From Acidobacteriaceae bacterium (GTDB lineage Bacteria > Acidobacteriota > Terriglobia > Terriglobales > Acidobacteriaceae), in contig JANYKL010000031.1 in assembly GCA_025361625.1 (NCBI GenBank), positions 1 to 52,451 of the forward strand: a stretch of DNA of 52,451 bases. Direction: 5' to 3'. Position 1 is the stretch's first letter, and every line of letters starts with the position of its first letter. The notes under the pieces are model-generated. The model searched no databases, was not told the origin of the DNA, and worked only from the letters and a program-made list of their open reading frames with translations. Of the stretch, positions 16,286-27,018 are shown piece after piece. A program made the position numbers and the translations under genes.

Positions 16286-18193
16286 TCAGAGGATAACCCG
16301 TTCATCGCCGACGCGCCGGGTTACGCGTTCACGATCCAAATATTCGAGGAGAGGAATCGCATATTTGCGGCTGACGCCGGTCAAGGTTTTAAACTTTGCG
16401 ACATCAATTTTTGGCGAGGTAAGTTTTAGCACCGCAAGCTTGGCTCGAAGATCCCGAAGGGCGGAGTGATGGAAGACCAGGTCATCGGAAATTTTTGTTA
16501 AAAGCTTGTCGCGTAAAAGCAAGGTGACAATTTTTTGGGAGCGGACCTTGTCTACTTTCAGGCTTGCCAGGACCTCCTTGAGGGACGGCACTTTCAATCC
16601 CGCGGAGGCGAATGCCACCTCGATGATTTTTTTTGATTCAGCCTCATCATCTTTCATGACCACGCCGCCGCCTGCCAGTCGAATGGTCTCGCCGGAGGTG
16701 TCCAGCTTCTTTTCATTAAGGAGTTTCTCCAGAACTCCGGAGAGAACCTCCGGTCCCAGCTTGACGCGGGAGCGCAACTCCTCCCTGCTCATGCCCGAGA
16801 CCAGCGGGTTCGCGTCATGGAATTTTTTCAGCGCCTGAAGCACGTCTGTTTTCGCTCGTACTATTGCCTCCGGCGAGAGAAGAACAGAATCGAAGTTTGA
16901 GAGACCAGCTTTTGTAACGAGCTTCGCGACCTCTTCGCGCCTCATATTCATTTCTGCGGGCACATCACCGAGGCGCATACCCGCGCTTCCACGACGAAAA
17001 ACTCGGGCGACAAGAACTTGTTGCGGCGTGCCTTCGCAAATAGCCTTGAGAAACGAAACCGTATGCTCCGCGCTCTGTCTGCGGACAAGATAAGGTGCAT
17101 CGAGCACCCGCCCGCCGCCGATTGTGACGACCGGAGAAAATTGCCGCACGATGAAACGGTCGTCGGGCAACAGGAGGAGCGGCTGGGAGAATTTCAATTG
17201 AGCGAAGCTATCGTCGCCCGGCTTAATCGGCTTTGCTTCGTCGCCCTTCGAGCGATAGAGCCGTACCTGCGCGATCGACTCGCTTGTGTAGGAGTGAAAG
17301 TGGACGCGTGCTCCGTCTTTCAGTGGCTTGGCAGAATTAAGTAAAGAGAGCAGAACATCGGCTCGAGCAGTGGTGCGAAAGTGCTCGGGCTCGGCCAGGG
17401 TCATTCCCCTCGCTAGGTCATCCGTAGCAAGTCCGGCAATATTGACGGCCGTGCGCTGTCCGGCGGTCGCAGCGTCGGCGGGAGCCCCATGCACCTGGAG
17501 GCCACGCACCCGCACCCGCCTTTGTGACGGGAACAGTTCCATTTCCTGCTCTTTCCGAATCGTCCCTGCAACTAATGTCCCGGTGACTACCGTGCCGAAT
17601 CCCTTCATAGTAAAAACGCGGTCGATTGGCAAGCGAGCCAGGGCGTTAGAACTTCTGGCAGCAACTTCGCAGCCGACGTTCACGAGTGCAGCCTTCAGTT
17701 CGTCGAGGCCGGAGCCGCTGAGCGAACTTACGGCGATGATCGGCGCTTTTGAAGCGTCCAGAAAGGAACCGCGGACAAAGTCCTCCACTTCAAGTCGGAG
17801 GACTTCGAGTGTGTCGGCGTCGACCGCGTCTGCCTTAGTGAGCACTGTGATGCCGCGCCGAATCGAAAGCAGGCGGCAGATATCAAAATGCTCTCGTGTT
17901 TGCGGCTTGATGCCTTCATCGGCGGCGATAACAAGCAGCACAAGGTCGATGCCCCCAATGCCAGCAAGCATGTTGCGGACAAAGCGTTCGTGTCCCGGGA
18001 CATCCACGAAACCAATACGAAGTTGGCCGCCGTCAGGGGTCGATAGCTCGAGGTGCGCGAACCCAAGATCAATAGTGATGCCGCGACGCTTTTCCTCAGC
18101 CAGTCGATCGGCATCGATTCCAGTAAGCGCCTTCACCAACGAAGTCTTGCCGTGATCGATGTGTCCCGCTGTGCCGACGATGACCGACTTCAT
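16286..18193 (-). CDS. selB: Selenocysteine-specific elongation factor SelB
   Basis: A 635-aa translation GTPase that delivers Sec-tRNA(Sec) to UGA codons marked by a SECIS hairpin. The P-loop motif [16 protein letters not shown] and LTKAD define the EF-Tu-like GTPase domain. Beta-barrel domains follow, and the C-terminal half contains the winged-helix repeats that bind SECIS RNA. The ATG at 18193 begins [11 protein letters not shown], the normal SelB N-terminus; the longer frame adds non-conserved residues. It pairs functionally with selA, 19 kb away. selC and selD are not in the window. Confidence 0.95.
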   Translation of the reverse strand: MKSVIVGTAGHIDHGKTSLVKALTGIDADRLAEEKRRGITIDLGFAHLELSTPDGGQLRIGFVDVPGHERFVRNMLAGIGGIDLVLLVIAADEGIKPQTREHFDICRLLSIRRGITVLTKADAVDADTLEVLRLEVEDFVRGSFLDASKAPIIAVSSLSGSGLDELKAALVNVGCEVAARSSNALARLPIDRVFTMKGFGTVVTGTLVAGTIRKEQEMELFPSQRRVRVRGLQVHGAPADAATAGQRTAVNIAGLATDDLARGMTLAEPEHFRTTARADVLLSLLNSAKPLKDGARVHFHSYTSESIAQVRLYRSKGDEAKPIKPGDDSFAQLKFSQPLLLLPDDRFIVRQFSPVVTIGGGRVLDAPYLVRRQSAEHTVSFLKAICEGTPQQVLVARVFRRGSAGMRLGDVPAEMNMRREEVAKLVTKAGLSNFDSVLLSPEAIVRAKTDVLQALKKFHDANPLVSGMSREELRSRVKLGPEVLSGVLEKLLNEKKLDTSGETIRLAGGGVVMKDDEAESKKIIEVAFASAGLKVPSLKEVLASLKVDKVRSQKIVTLLLRDKLLTKISDDLVFHHSALRDLRAKLAVLKLTSPKIDVAKFKTLTGVSRKYAIPLLEYLDRERVTRRVGDERVIL

Positions 18194-18282
18194 GTGCGCC
18201 AGTATACGGCCGCGTCGCGCGTGCGGCGGACGCACTCGGGCGCAGTCTTGCATAGCGGAGGAGGGGCCGCTTCGCGCCGCAG

Positions 18283-19862
18283 CTAACGCCATTTTTTTAC
18301 TCTCGGCCACAGGTCGGCGAGGGTGCCAAATTTGGGGCCGCGGCAGATGTAGACAGGAATGTCGCGCTCGAGCGCGTAAGAATTGTGGCGCGAGCTGCCG
18401 ACGAGATCGACACGTTCAAACAGTTTTTCCAAGGTTTCGCGATTATCGTCGAGAACAATCACGCACTTTCCGGTGTATCCTCGCGGCCCCCATAGCCACC
18501 ACGATTGATGCCCGCTCAAAGCCGCAGGCAGGCCGTATTTCTTTCCCAGAAAATCGATCGCCCCCGCTTGCCCGTAATCCTGCGCGAAAATTCCGCAGTC
18601 GTTACGCTCCGCGGCGGGAATTTTGTTCCATGCGATAGCCACCTCATCGACGATCTCATCCCAGCCAAACTGGTCGGCATAATGTTGCGGCAGAATGGCA
18701 CCTTCGTGGCTGTGTTCGGACGGGGGCGGCTTTATGGGAAGCAGCCGCATGTAGCTGATGAATCCATCGATCGGCAAGACTGGGATGGTAACCGGGGCGA
18801 ACCACGCGCCACCAGCGAGGAGAAGCAGGGTAAGCACAGGCTTGATCCAAAGCTGTCCGATGCGAACGATGAAATTATCGACCATGACTGAGCCGGCCGC
18901 GAGGTAAACGGGATAGATCGGCGCCAGGTAATAATTCTTTCCCTTGAGCGCGACGAAGACGGCAAAGCTTACGAGGTAAGTCCAACCGAGAAAGCGCAGT
19001 CGCTTGAATCGTTGGGTGACTAGCAGCGCGATGATGCCAGTGATTCAAATAAAAGCCGAGGCGGGGTGTACCAACAAAAATTGCTGCAACAAGTACTGCA
19101 CCGGAGAGAGCACGACGTCGCGGCCATCAGCCTTGATATTGCGCATCAGTTCGACAAAAGGCCAATGGTGGGCGACGTTCCACAGAAGATTCGGCAAGAA
19201 GATGACGAAGGCCGCGATGCCTCCGAGCCAAATCCACTTACTCAGAAAAACTTTCCGTTGCCCGGTGAAGAGCAATCCAAGCACGACTCCGAACCCGAGC
19301 ACGAGAATCGAATACTTTTCTTGCAGTCCGATGCCCGCCACAACCCCGAACCACAGCCAGTTGCGCGGGTCGCGCGTCACCGCCAAGATGGCGAAATAAA
19401 CGCAGCCCATCCAGAGCAGGACTTCTAAGCAACTGTTACTGGTGAGGAGCGTGCCCCCAGCCAGATAAATGGGGGCGATCAGGATTGTGACCGCGCTGAG
19501 AATTACGGCAAACCTTTTGCCGCCAAGCTCGCGGGTCATCACGCCGGTTTCAGCGCGGCATTGCAAAATGCTGGTAGCAGGCGAACGCTACGCAAGGACT
19601 CGCCGAAAACCCCGAGAACAATGCGGCTGAGGATGGGCAGGAGCGGGGGTTGGTCGACGTATCCCCAGGCAGGATGCCTGCCGCAGATAATGTAGTCGAA
19701 CTCGTCGCGGAAATATCCGTAGCGGCCATTGACGAGCATATGCAGCACGAAGCTGAAGGCAGCGATGGCAGCGGCGGCAAGCATGCCGTTGCTTTTCCAG
19801 TCCGTCGCTGTTGCGCTTTCGGAGGTGCGGCCGGTTTCAAATCCCGTGAAGGCTTCAGACAT
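18283..19862 (-). pseudogene. Decayed GT39-type membrane glycosyltransferase
   Basis: Once a protein of about 530 aa like dolichyl-phosphate-mannose-type (GT39/PMT_2) transferases, with motifs such as YFRDEFDYI, GYVDQPPL and LLWNVAHHWPF and many hydrophobic helices. Two lesions break it. A one-base deletion in an A-run at about 19548-19550 throws the N-terminal frame into a stop at 19539; restoring one A rejoins the frames as ALK-TGV. An in-frame TGA at 19045-19047 lies within a transmembrane stretch where relatives usually have Trp. After it the same frame stays open to 18283. The start could be ATG 19862 or GTG 19892. Two independent lesions argue for inactivation rather than recoding. Confidence 0.85.
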
Positions 19863-19966
19863 GGTGGCGCCAAGAATAACCAAGAAGTGCACAATTTTTG
19901 CACAAATATTTTACTGGAAATTCTTCGGCGAAAAGTTATTCAAGATGCGACAATAAAGATTCCCCG

Positions 19967-22336
19967 ATGACAACTTCTGCGATCAGTGCCATCACACCGG
20001 ACACCATCCGGGAGCACGGCCTTACCCCGGAGGAATTCGAAAAAATCAAGTCATTACTGGGCGGGCGCGAACCAACGCGAACCGAACTCGGCATCTTCAG
20101 TGTGATGTGGAGCGAACACTGCTCCTACAAATCTTCGCGCGTTCATCTTAAGCGCTTGCCCACGCGCAGCAAACTGGTCGTACAGGGTCCCGGCGAAAAT
20201 GCGGGTATCGTCGACATCGGTGACGGGTGGGCTTGCGCTTTCAAGATTGAATCGCACAATCATCCCTCTTTTATCGAGCCTTTTCAGGGCGCGGCTACTG
20301 GCGTCGGCGGAATTCTCAGGGACATCTTTACCATGGGCGCGCGGCCGGTCGCGATCATGGATTCGCTGCGATTTGGGCCGATCAAGCCTGGCGAAGAAAC
20401 GTCACACCGGTCGCCTAACGGTCAACAGGGCGCGAGCCGTACACAACCCACGCAGGCTGAAGTGCATAAAAATCATTCGGTGATGGAGGGTGTTGTTTCG
20501 GGTGTCGCTTCTTATGGAAATTGTTTTGGTGTTCCGAATCTTGGCGGCGAAGTAAAGTTCGAGGCCTGCTACTCCGGCAATCCTCTGGTGAATGCTTTCG
20601 CGCTGGGACTGGTGCGCCGCGATCAGATTTTTTATGGACGCGCTTCGGGAGAAGGAAATCCCGTCATCTATGTGGGTTCGAAGACAGGGCGCGATGGCAT
20701 TCATGGCGCGACCATGGCGAGCGAAGAATTCAGCGCAGGCTCGGAAGCAAAGCGCCCGAACGTCCAGGTGGGCGATCCGTTCATGGAGAAACTGCTGCTG
20801 GAGGCCTGTCTCGAGGCGATGCAGACGGGAGCCATTGTCGGGATTCAAGACATGGGCGCCGCTGGATTGACTTGCTCGACCTGCGAGATGGGCGCCCGCG
20901 GCGGCACCGGGGTTGAGATCGAACTGGATCGTGTTCCGCAGCGCGAGACGGGCATGACTCCATACGAGATCATGCTTAGCGAATCGCAGGAGCGCATGCT
21001 GCTGGTCGCGCAGAAGGGTCGAGAAGACGAAGTTTTTCACGTCTTTCAAAAGTGGGGCCTCGACGCAGTTGAAGTTGGCCGTGTGACTTCGGATGCGACT
21101 ATGCGCGTGCTTGAGCACGGCGAGGTTGTGGCGGAGATTCCGAATGCTGCTCTCACCGACGATGCGCCGGTTTATAAACGTCCACTGGTGAGGTGGGAGC
21201 CTCCCGTCGACCGCGAGAAGCCCGAACATATTCAGCTTGGCGAAGCGAAAGATTTCACGCTGCAGCTCAAGCGTCTGCTGGCAAGCCCTAATATTTGCTC
21301 GAAACGTTGGGTGTGGCAGCAATACGATCACATGGTGCAGACGAACACCGTCGAAGCTCCGGGAGCGGGCGATGCCGGCGTCATTCGCATCAAGGGTTCG
21401 AAGCGAGGACTGGCCATGGCTCTCGATGGAAATGGGCGTTGGTGCTATCTCGATCCGAAACTCGGCGCGATGCACGCCGTCGCCGAAGCTGCCCGTAAAG
21501 TGGCTTGCGCCGGAGCGACACCAATTGGCGCAACCAACTGCCTGAACTTCGGCAACCCCGAGAAGCCCAACATCATGTGGCAGTTTTCGCAGGTCATTGA
21601 TGGCATCACCAAAGCTTGCGAAGAACTTGACACTCCGATCACCGGAGGGAACGTCAGTTTTTATAACGAGACGCTGGGCGAGGGAATTTATCCAACCCCG
21701 GTAATCGGCGTTGTCGGGATTCTAGAAGACGTGCATAAATCGACGAAGATGCACTTCGCTCGCGAGGGGCGCGACGCTGCAAGAAAGATCGTTTTGCTGC
21801 GCGCGACCGAAGCCGGAGACGCGGTTGACGCCGAAGTAGAATTTGGATCATCCGAATACGCAAAGGAAGTTTTGGGCGGAATGTGGGGATATCCTCCGGG
21901 ATTAGACATGGAGAAAGAAGCCACGCTGCAACGGGCTCTGGTGGCCATTATTCAGGGTGGGCTGGTTGAGTCGGCGCACGACTGCGCCGATGGCGGATTA
22001 GCGGCAGCTCTGGTTGAAGCTTCCCTGCCCGCGCAAACCGGCTGTAAAGTGCGGCTGCCGAAAAGCAAATTGGCGCTGGAATTCCTACTTTTTGGCGAAG
22101 ATGCGGGAAGAATTGTATTAAGCTGCGACCCCGCGAAGCTTTCTCGAATCCAACAGGCAGCGGAAGAGTTTGGAGTCTTTGCCGATGTCATGGGAGAGAC
22201 CGGCGGCGATCGAGTTGAAATTTCAGCCGATGATGGAATGGTAATCTCCGCTAGCGTTGAGGAGTTAAGGAGCGCGTATGAAGGAGCGCTCGAAAAGGCT
22301 TTAAAGACTGATCCCGTGGCTGCTATCGCACACTAA
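19967..22336 (+). CDS. purL: Phosphoribosylformylglycinamidine synthase PurL
   Basis: A 789-aa synthetase subunit that converts FGAR to FGAM with ATP and ammonia in purine synthesis. The N-terminus starts with the conserved helix [16 protein letters not shown]-like segment and MWSEHCSYK, followed by two AIRS-type halves and FGNPEKP. It is the small PurL type that works with PurQ and PurS; those genes are not in the window. A short hydrophilic insertion (about residues 145-162, SPNGQQGAS) precedes MEGVVSG. The ATG at 19967 removes a non-conserved extension. purF follows after 93 nt, so they likely share a transcript. Confidence 0.96.
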   Translation: MTTSAISAITPDTIREHGLTPEEFEKIKSLLGGREPTRTELGIFSVMWSEHCSYKSSRVHLKRLPTRSKLVVQGPGENAGIVDIGDGWACAFKIESHNHPSFIEPFQGAATGVGGILRDIFTMGARPVAIMDSLRFGPIKPGEETSHRSPNGQQGASRTQPTQAEVHKNHSVMEGVVSGVASYGNCFGVPNLGGEVKFEACYSGNPLVNAFALGLVRRDQIFYGRASGEGNPVIYVGSKTGRDGIHGATMASEEFSAGSEAKRPNVQVGDPFMEKLLLEACLEAMQTGAIVGIQDMGAAGLTCSTCEMGARGGTGVEIELDRVPQRETGMTPYEIMLSESQERMLLVAQKGREDEVFHVFQKWGLDAVEVGRVTSDATMRVLEHGEVVAEIPNAALTDDAPVYKRPLVRWEPPVDREKPEHIQLGEAKDFTLQLKRLLASPNICSKRWVWQQYDHMVQTNTVEAPGAGDAGVIRIKGSKRGLAMALDGNGRWCYLDPKLGAMHAVAEAARKVACAGATPIGATNCLNFGNPEKPNIMWQFSQVIDGITKACEELDTPITGGNVSFYNETLGEGIYPTPVIGVVGILEDVHKSTKMHFAREGRDAARKIVLLRATEAGDAVDAEVEFGSSEYAKEVLGGMWGYPPGLDMEKEATLQRALVAIIQGGLVESAHDCADGGLAAALVEASLPAQTGCKVRLPKSKLALEFLLFGEDAGRIVLSCDPAKLSRIQQAAEEFGVFADVMGETGGDRVEISADDGMVISASVEELRSAYEGALEKALKTDPVAAIAH

Positions 22337-22349
22337 TTTTTCTCGATTC

Positions 22350-22370
22350 GGACGGCCGAGTAGACCGTCC
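22350..22370. repeat. Small GC-rich hairpin between purL and purF
   Basis: GGACGG (22350-22355) pairs with CCGTCC (22365-22370) across a 9-nt loop. The surrounding wording resembles other GC-rich intergenic palindromes in the window (29111-29158 and 44727-44750), so it may belong to a dispersed repeat rather than a terminator. Confidence 0.4.
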
Positions 22371-22429
22371 CACACTGAAGGCAGTTGGTTTTTTTCAGAA
22401 GCCGACAGCCAGAGGCTAAAGAACTTAAA

Positions 22430-23851
22430 ATGCCTTTCGACAAATTTCGCGAAGAATGTGGAGTGGTGGCAATTCATGCGCACCCTGAGGCGGAAAAGCT
22501 CGCCTATCTGGGGCTGCACGCTCTGCAGCATCGAGGGCAGGAGTCGGCAGGGATTGTCACCTCCGACGGCGAACGCCTGCGCCAGCACAAGGCGATGGGC
22601 CTGGTCGCAGATATCTTCGGGCACGACGTGCTTTCTTCAATGCGCGGAGCTCTTGCCATAGGGCACACACGCTATTCGACTGCGGGCGATTCTGCTTTGC
22701 TCAACGCGCAGCCGATCATGGTGCAATCAAATAAAGGCACGATCGCGATTGCCCACAACGGAAATCTCGTCAATGCGCCAGCGATCCGCTCGAAGCTCGA
22801 GGGGCGCGGGTCGATTTTTCAGACGAGCAGCGATACCGAAGTTCTCGTGCACTTGATCGCGTTATCACGCGAGCAGACACTCCCTGACGCGATTGCCGAC
22901 GCGCTGCGACGGGTTGAAGGCGCTTTTTCGCTGGTGATGATCAGCCACGATCGCATCTTTGCAGCCCGTGATCCGCGGGGCTTCCGGCCTTTGGCGATGG
23001 GTCGCATTCGCGCGCTAACGAGCGAGAAGAAAGACACCATCGTCTTTGCTTCGGAGACCTGCGCGTTTGATTTGTTGGGGGCGACTTACGAACGCGACGT
23101 CAAGCCGGGCGAACTTGTTATCGTCGGCCCGGAGGGAATCAGTTCGCGTTTTTATTCGCCGTCGCCGGCCCAGTCGAGCTGCATTTTTGAGCATGTTTAT
23201 TTTTCTCGGCCTGACAGTTTGGTATTCGGCAGGTCGGTCGACCAGAGCCGTGACGCCATGGGAAGGCAACTTGCGCGCGAAGCGCCGGTCGATGCCGATA
23301 TCGTTGTGCCGGTCCCCGACTCCGGCAATACCGCGGCCATTGGATACGCTGCGGAGAGCGGCATTCCGTTCCGTCTCGCCCTAATCCGCAATCATTATAT
23401 CGGCCGGACCTTTATTGAGCCGCAACAATCGGTGCGCGATTTCGGGGTACGACTTAAGCTGAACGCGGTGCGCAGTTTGCTTGAGGGCAAGCGGGTCATT
23501 TTAGTTGATGACTCGATCGTCCGCGGCACTACCAGCAAGAAGATTGTCCGCATGATTCGAAATGCCGGAGCCAAAGAAGTCCACATGCGGATTTCCTGTC
23601 CGCCAACTATTTCGCCTTGTTATTACGGTGTGGATACACCGTCAAAAAAAGAGTTGATCGCGGCGAACAAGAGCATCGATGAAATTCGTAATTTTATTGT
23701 CGCCGACTCTCTCGGATACCTCTCGCTTCAGGGGCTTATGAAGGCTTGCGGCGATGGCGATAAGACCAGCTATTGTTCCGCTTGTTACACCGGAAATTAT
23801 CCAACCAAGATCGACGTCGAAGAAATTCAGCCCGCCACAGTCGCGCCTTAG
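22430..23851 (+). CDS. purF: Amidophosphoribosyltransferase PurF
   Basis: A 473-aa enzyme that makes phosphoribosylamine from PRPP and glutamine, the first committed step of purine synthesis. The class-II glutaminase nucleophile is Cys10 (EECGVV), exposed after removal of a nine-residue propeptide. The PRPP loop VILVDDSIVRGTT is intact in the C-terminal half, and Cys residues for an Fe-S cluster of the Bacillus type appear (ISCPPT, SYCSACY). The ATG at 22430 is chosen because it puts the propeptide and Cys in register. Confidence 0.96.
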   Translation: MPFDKFREECGVVAIHAHPEAEKLAYLGLHALQHRGQESAGIVTSDGERLRQHKAMGLVADIFGHDVLSSMRGALAIGHTRYSTAGDSALLNAQPIMVQSNKGTIAIAHNGNLVNAPAIRSKLEGRGSIFQTSSDTEVLVHLIALSREQTLPDAIADALRRVEGAFSLVMISHDRIFAARDPRGFRPLAMGRIRALTSEKKDTIVFASETCAFDLLGATYERDVKPGELVIVGPEGISSRFYSPSPAQSSCIFEHVYFSRPDSLVFGRSVDQSRDAMGRQLAREAPVDADIVVPVPDSGNTAAIGYAAESGIPFRLALIRNHYIGRTFIEPQQSVRDFGVRLKLNAVRSLLEGKRVILVDDSIVRGTTSKKIVRMIRNAGAKEVHMRISCPPTISPCYYGVDTPSKKELIAANKSIDEIRNFIVADSLGYLSLQGLMKACGDGDKTSYCSACYTGNYPTKIDVEEIQPATVAP

Positions 23852-23952
23852 CCTCGATTTTTTGTCTGCTTCGTGCGATGGTATGCTTTGCATCCGCAAG
23901 TTTCCGGCAAAACGACTATGCGTTGCCAAAGACTGCTAAGGGAACTCCTTTT

Positions 23953-26900
23953 GTGATCGGCTCGCAGGCTCAAGGTAAAGCGAACTCCGCAAAACTTCTC
24001 CGGCTCTGTCTGTCTCCGCGGGTTCGCCCTCATTCCCAATCTCGATTATTGGCGATTCCTTTCGCTTTCCTCGTCTTAGTCCCCGCGTCTCTGCTCGCGC
24101 AAAGTCCTCGCGGCGGGTTGCGCGGGGAGGTCAAAGACGTTACTTCCGCGCGAGTGCCACGGGCCAGGATTGAAGTTCAATCGCGCGGTTCGCAAGCAAG
24201 CCGTGAAACTTTTGCCGACGAGCGCGGGGAATTCCGGATCGACGGACTGCTGCCGGCTCATTATCGAGTGATTGTCATGGCACCCGGATTCTCTGATGCG
24301 TTGGCTGATATCGAAGTCTCGGTGACAACGGTGCGCGATATCACTGTGGTACTTAAGCCTCAGGGAGAGCATGAGACGATGCGTGTGCGCGGGGGTATCT
24401 CATCGATTACGGCGCAGTCGATCGACACGGCTAGTGCCGTGCATCAAGGAGTCGTCACCGAAGAGGATCTCGATCGATTGCCGCTTGCGGGACGCAGCTT
24501 CGCGAATGTCGCCTATTTAGTCCCGGGAACGGAACCGGTGGAACCATCGGATCCGACGAAAGCACGAATCACGGCTGTATCGACGGGGGGAAGTTCAGGG
24601 CTGAATAACGAATTGTCTGTTGATGGCGGAGACAACTCCGACGACTGGATCGGGGGCTTTCTGCAAAATTTCTCGCCTGACAGTATTCAGGAATTCTCTG
24701 TGCGCACTGCCAACGAAGACGCAGATACGGGAGGAACCACGGCGGCTTCTGTGGTTATCACAACAAAGCACGGAACCAATGAATGGCACGGCAGTGGCGC
24801 GATATACGGGCGGGCATCAGCCCTCAACGCCAGATTTCCAATTGAGAACCCATCTGACAGTTGTGTTGCGGAGTCGTGCAGTCGCAATCCTAAGCAGCCG
24901 TTTTCACGGCAAAATTACGTACAGACTCTGGGTGGACCGCTGGCTCGAAACAGGTTTTGGTTCTTCGAGTCTTTTGAGCACGTCCACGAGAATGCCAGCA
25001 TTGCCTATAGCCCGGCGAGCGCTTCTGAGTTCGAGGCGCTGGCACAGTTGGCGGCCGCTGGCCTGATCCAAGTCAACGGGACAACGGTGAATTCGATTTC
25101 TGTTCCGAGATCGGTTCCGGTACCTTTTCGTGATTATTTGGGATCGATACGGGCTGATTGGGCGCAATCTTCAAAATCGCAGTGGTTTCTGCGAACATCC
25201 ATTGATAGTTACATTACGCGCAACGCGCTGGTACAGCAGGCCACGCTGCCTTCGACCGGGTTGACGGCCCACACTAATTATTTCAATACCGTACTCAGCA
25301 ACACATACGCATTCAGCCCAACATGGCTCGGAAGTTTCATTTTTGACGCCAGTGAACTGCATCTGACCCAAACACGTAATTCGAATCTGGGATTCGCTTT
25401 GCAGTTTCCATTTAGCTCAACCTCTCTGACCGTGTCGGGATTCGAAACTTTTGGCGACAATCAATTTGCCACGCCTGTCAGCGCTTTTCCTAAAGTACGC
25501 AACCAGCAGAAATACCAGCTTCGCTACGACGTGAGCCGCGCGACGGGCGATCACTCACTAAAATTTGGGATTAATTTTATTCATGAGCCCGTCCTCGGCG
25601 GCGTATTGCCGGCGACAGCTGAAACGCTTGTGACATTTCCGAACAATCCCAGCTTCTACACGCAAAGTATGACGAATTTGGCGAAGTTCCCAGTCGATCT
25701 TGAGGCGGGCGCGGCTAGTGCTCCGGCCGGCGATGGAGGATTCTCCCAGAACATTCAGCGTCTCGGGCTTTACGCGCAGGATCCGTTTCGCGTCTCGGAT
25801 CACCTCACGATAAATTACGGGCTCCGCTACCAGACGACCTTCGGATTGTTCATGGCCTCGGGACGAAACCAGGCGAGCAACCCAGTTTTTTCTCTTTTGC
25901 CGTTGGATGGAGTGCCAGTCGCTTTGCCACACGATGACCACAAGCAATTCGCGCCGCGACTGGGCATCGCGTACTCGCCCGGGCGGAGCGAGAGGACCGT
26001 GATTCGCGCGGGCTTTGGATTGTTCTATAACGACCTGGCACAGACGGGGTGGGCGACGGCGTTTCAAGCCGTCAATGGCGGCGTGGACAGCAGCCCCCCT
26101 TCGTACATCGATCCTCGTTATCGAGCGCCCTACAGCATTCACGCGAGCGTCGGCGCGCAGCGCGCACTCAGCGATCGATGGAGCATCAGCGCCGACTTCA
26201 CTCACGAGCAAGGCGACCACGGCTATCGAGCCTACGTTTTCCCGGAGTTCAACCTTTACAGGTCTGATAACCGATCAAGCTATAACGCATTGATGATTCA
26301 TCTGCAGGGTGACGTCGCGCGCCGGTTCAGTCTGGTGGCAAACTATACGCTCGCAAAAGCGCAGACTTGGGGATGCGTGTTAGGCGAACTCTTCGATTAT
26401 GTGAACGCGGTTTGCGACCCTAACCATGCATTCGCTCGCGGAGATTATGGACCATCGGGCGAGGATGTTCGACATCGTTTCGTGCTGGCCGGCACTTTGC
26501 ATGTTCCGGGCGGTTTCGAGTTGAGTACGCTAACGCAAGCTGAAAGCGCTCGTCCATTCACGATCACTAGCGCCGACAATAGCCGGCGTATTTCGGTCAA
26601 TGGCTTGCCCACCACTCTCGACGAATTTCGTGGCACGCCATATATTCAGGCGGATCTGCGCGTGACTCGACCCTTCCGAGTTAAGGAAAGATGGCAGATC
26701 GATCCGTTCGCCGAGTTCTTCAATCTTTTCAATCGCAACAATCCAGGCAATAACTACGTTGCGAATGTGGCCGCACTTCGGGCTGTGACTTCGCCGACGG
26801 ATCCGAATAATGTGATCGGAATCTGCAATCCGGGATGCCAGGCGATCACGAGCCTAAAGCAAATGGAGATTCCTGCCGGCGGGCTTGGGGATTTTTTTGG

Positions 26901-26961
26901 ACCAGGAACTACGGTAGGTATCCCCTTCGCAGCGCAGCTTGGCGTTCGGGTGAAATTCTGA
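23953..26961 (+). CDS. Oar-like TonB-dependent outer-membrane receptor
   Basis: A protein of about 1002 aa with a signal peptide (hydrophobic stretch ending near SLLAQS), an N-terminal carboxypeptidase-regulatory-like beta domain (LRGEVKDVTSARVPRA), a plug-like region (LNNELSVDGGDN) and a large beta-barrel ending in an aromatic-terminated strand (VRVKF). This domain order is that of the Oar-type receptors strongly expanded in Acidobacteria, thought to take up oligosaccharides or other large substrates; the substrate here is unknown. The GTG at 23953, with AAGGGA upstream, is the best start. An ATG at 23878 is possible, and the open frame reaches back into purF. The gene stands alone, without SusD or sugar enzymes. 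Confidence 0.85.
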   Translation: MIGSQAQGKANSAKLLRLCLSPRVRPHSQSRLLAIPFAFLVLVPASLLAQSPRGGLRGEVKDVTSARVPRARIEVQSRGSQASRETFADERGEFRIDGLLPAHYRVIVMAPGFSDALADIEVSVTTVRDITVVLKPQGEHETMRVRGGISSITAQSIDTASAVHQGVVTEEDLDRLPLAGRSFANVAYLVPGTEPVEPSDPTKARITAVSTGGSSGLNNELSVDGGDNSDDWIGGFLQNFSPDSIQEFSVRTANEDADTGGTTAASVVITTKHGTNEWHGSGAIYGRASALNARFPIENPSDSCVAESCSRNPKQPFSRQNYVQTLGGPLARNRFWFFESFEHVHENASIAYSPASASEFEALAQLAAAGLIQVNGTTVNSISVPRSVPVPFRDYLGSIRADWAQSSKSQWFLRTSIDSYITRNALVQQATLPSTGLTAHTNYFNTVLSNTYAFSPTWLGSFIFDASELHLTQTRNSNLGFALQFPFSSTSLTVSGFETFGDNQFATPVSAFPKVRNQQKYQLRYDVSRATGDHSLKFGINFIHEPVLGGVLPATAETLVTFPNNPSFYTQSMTNLAKFPVDLEAGAASAPAGDGGFSQNIQRLGLYAQDPFRVSDHLTINYGLRYQTTFGLFMASGRNQASNPVFSLLPLDGVPVALPHDDHKQFAPRLGIAYSPGRSERTVIRAGFGLFYNDLAQTGWATAFQAVNGGVDSSPPSYIDPRYRAPYSIHASVGAQRALSDRWSISADFTHEQGDHGYRAYVFPEFNLYRSDNRSSYNALMIHLQGDVARRFSLVANYTLAKAQTWGCVLGELFDYVNAVCDPNHAFARGDYGPSGEDVRHRFVLAGTLHVPGGFELSTLTQAESARPFTITSADNSRRISVNGLPTTLDEFRGTPYIQADLRVTRPFRVKERWQIDPFAEFFNLFNRNNPGNNYVANVAALRAVTSPTDPNNVIGICNPGCQAITSLKQMEIPAGGLGDFFGPGTTVGIPFAAQLGVRVKF

Positions 26962-27018
26962 GCACAGAAAATACTTGAGGAGCTTGCAGCCTTGGAGTTG
27001 TTGCCGGGGTTGGACTAC

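Noticed and set aside
19045-19047. In-frame TGA as a selenocysteine codon in the glycosyltransferase
   Set aside because: It lies in a membrane helix at a usual Trp position, the gene also has a frameshift, and I saw no convincing SECIS hairpin directly after it.
20402-21475. 357-aa minus-strand frame inside purL
   Set aside because: Antisense shadow of a well-conserved gene; composition reflects purL codon bias and no domain is recognisable.
25558-26220. 220-aa minus-strand frame inside the Oar-like receptor
   Set aside because: Antisense shadow; no start signal or domain.
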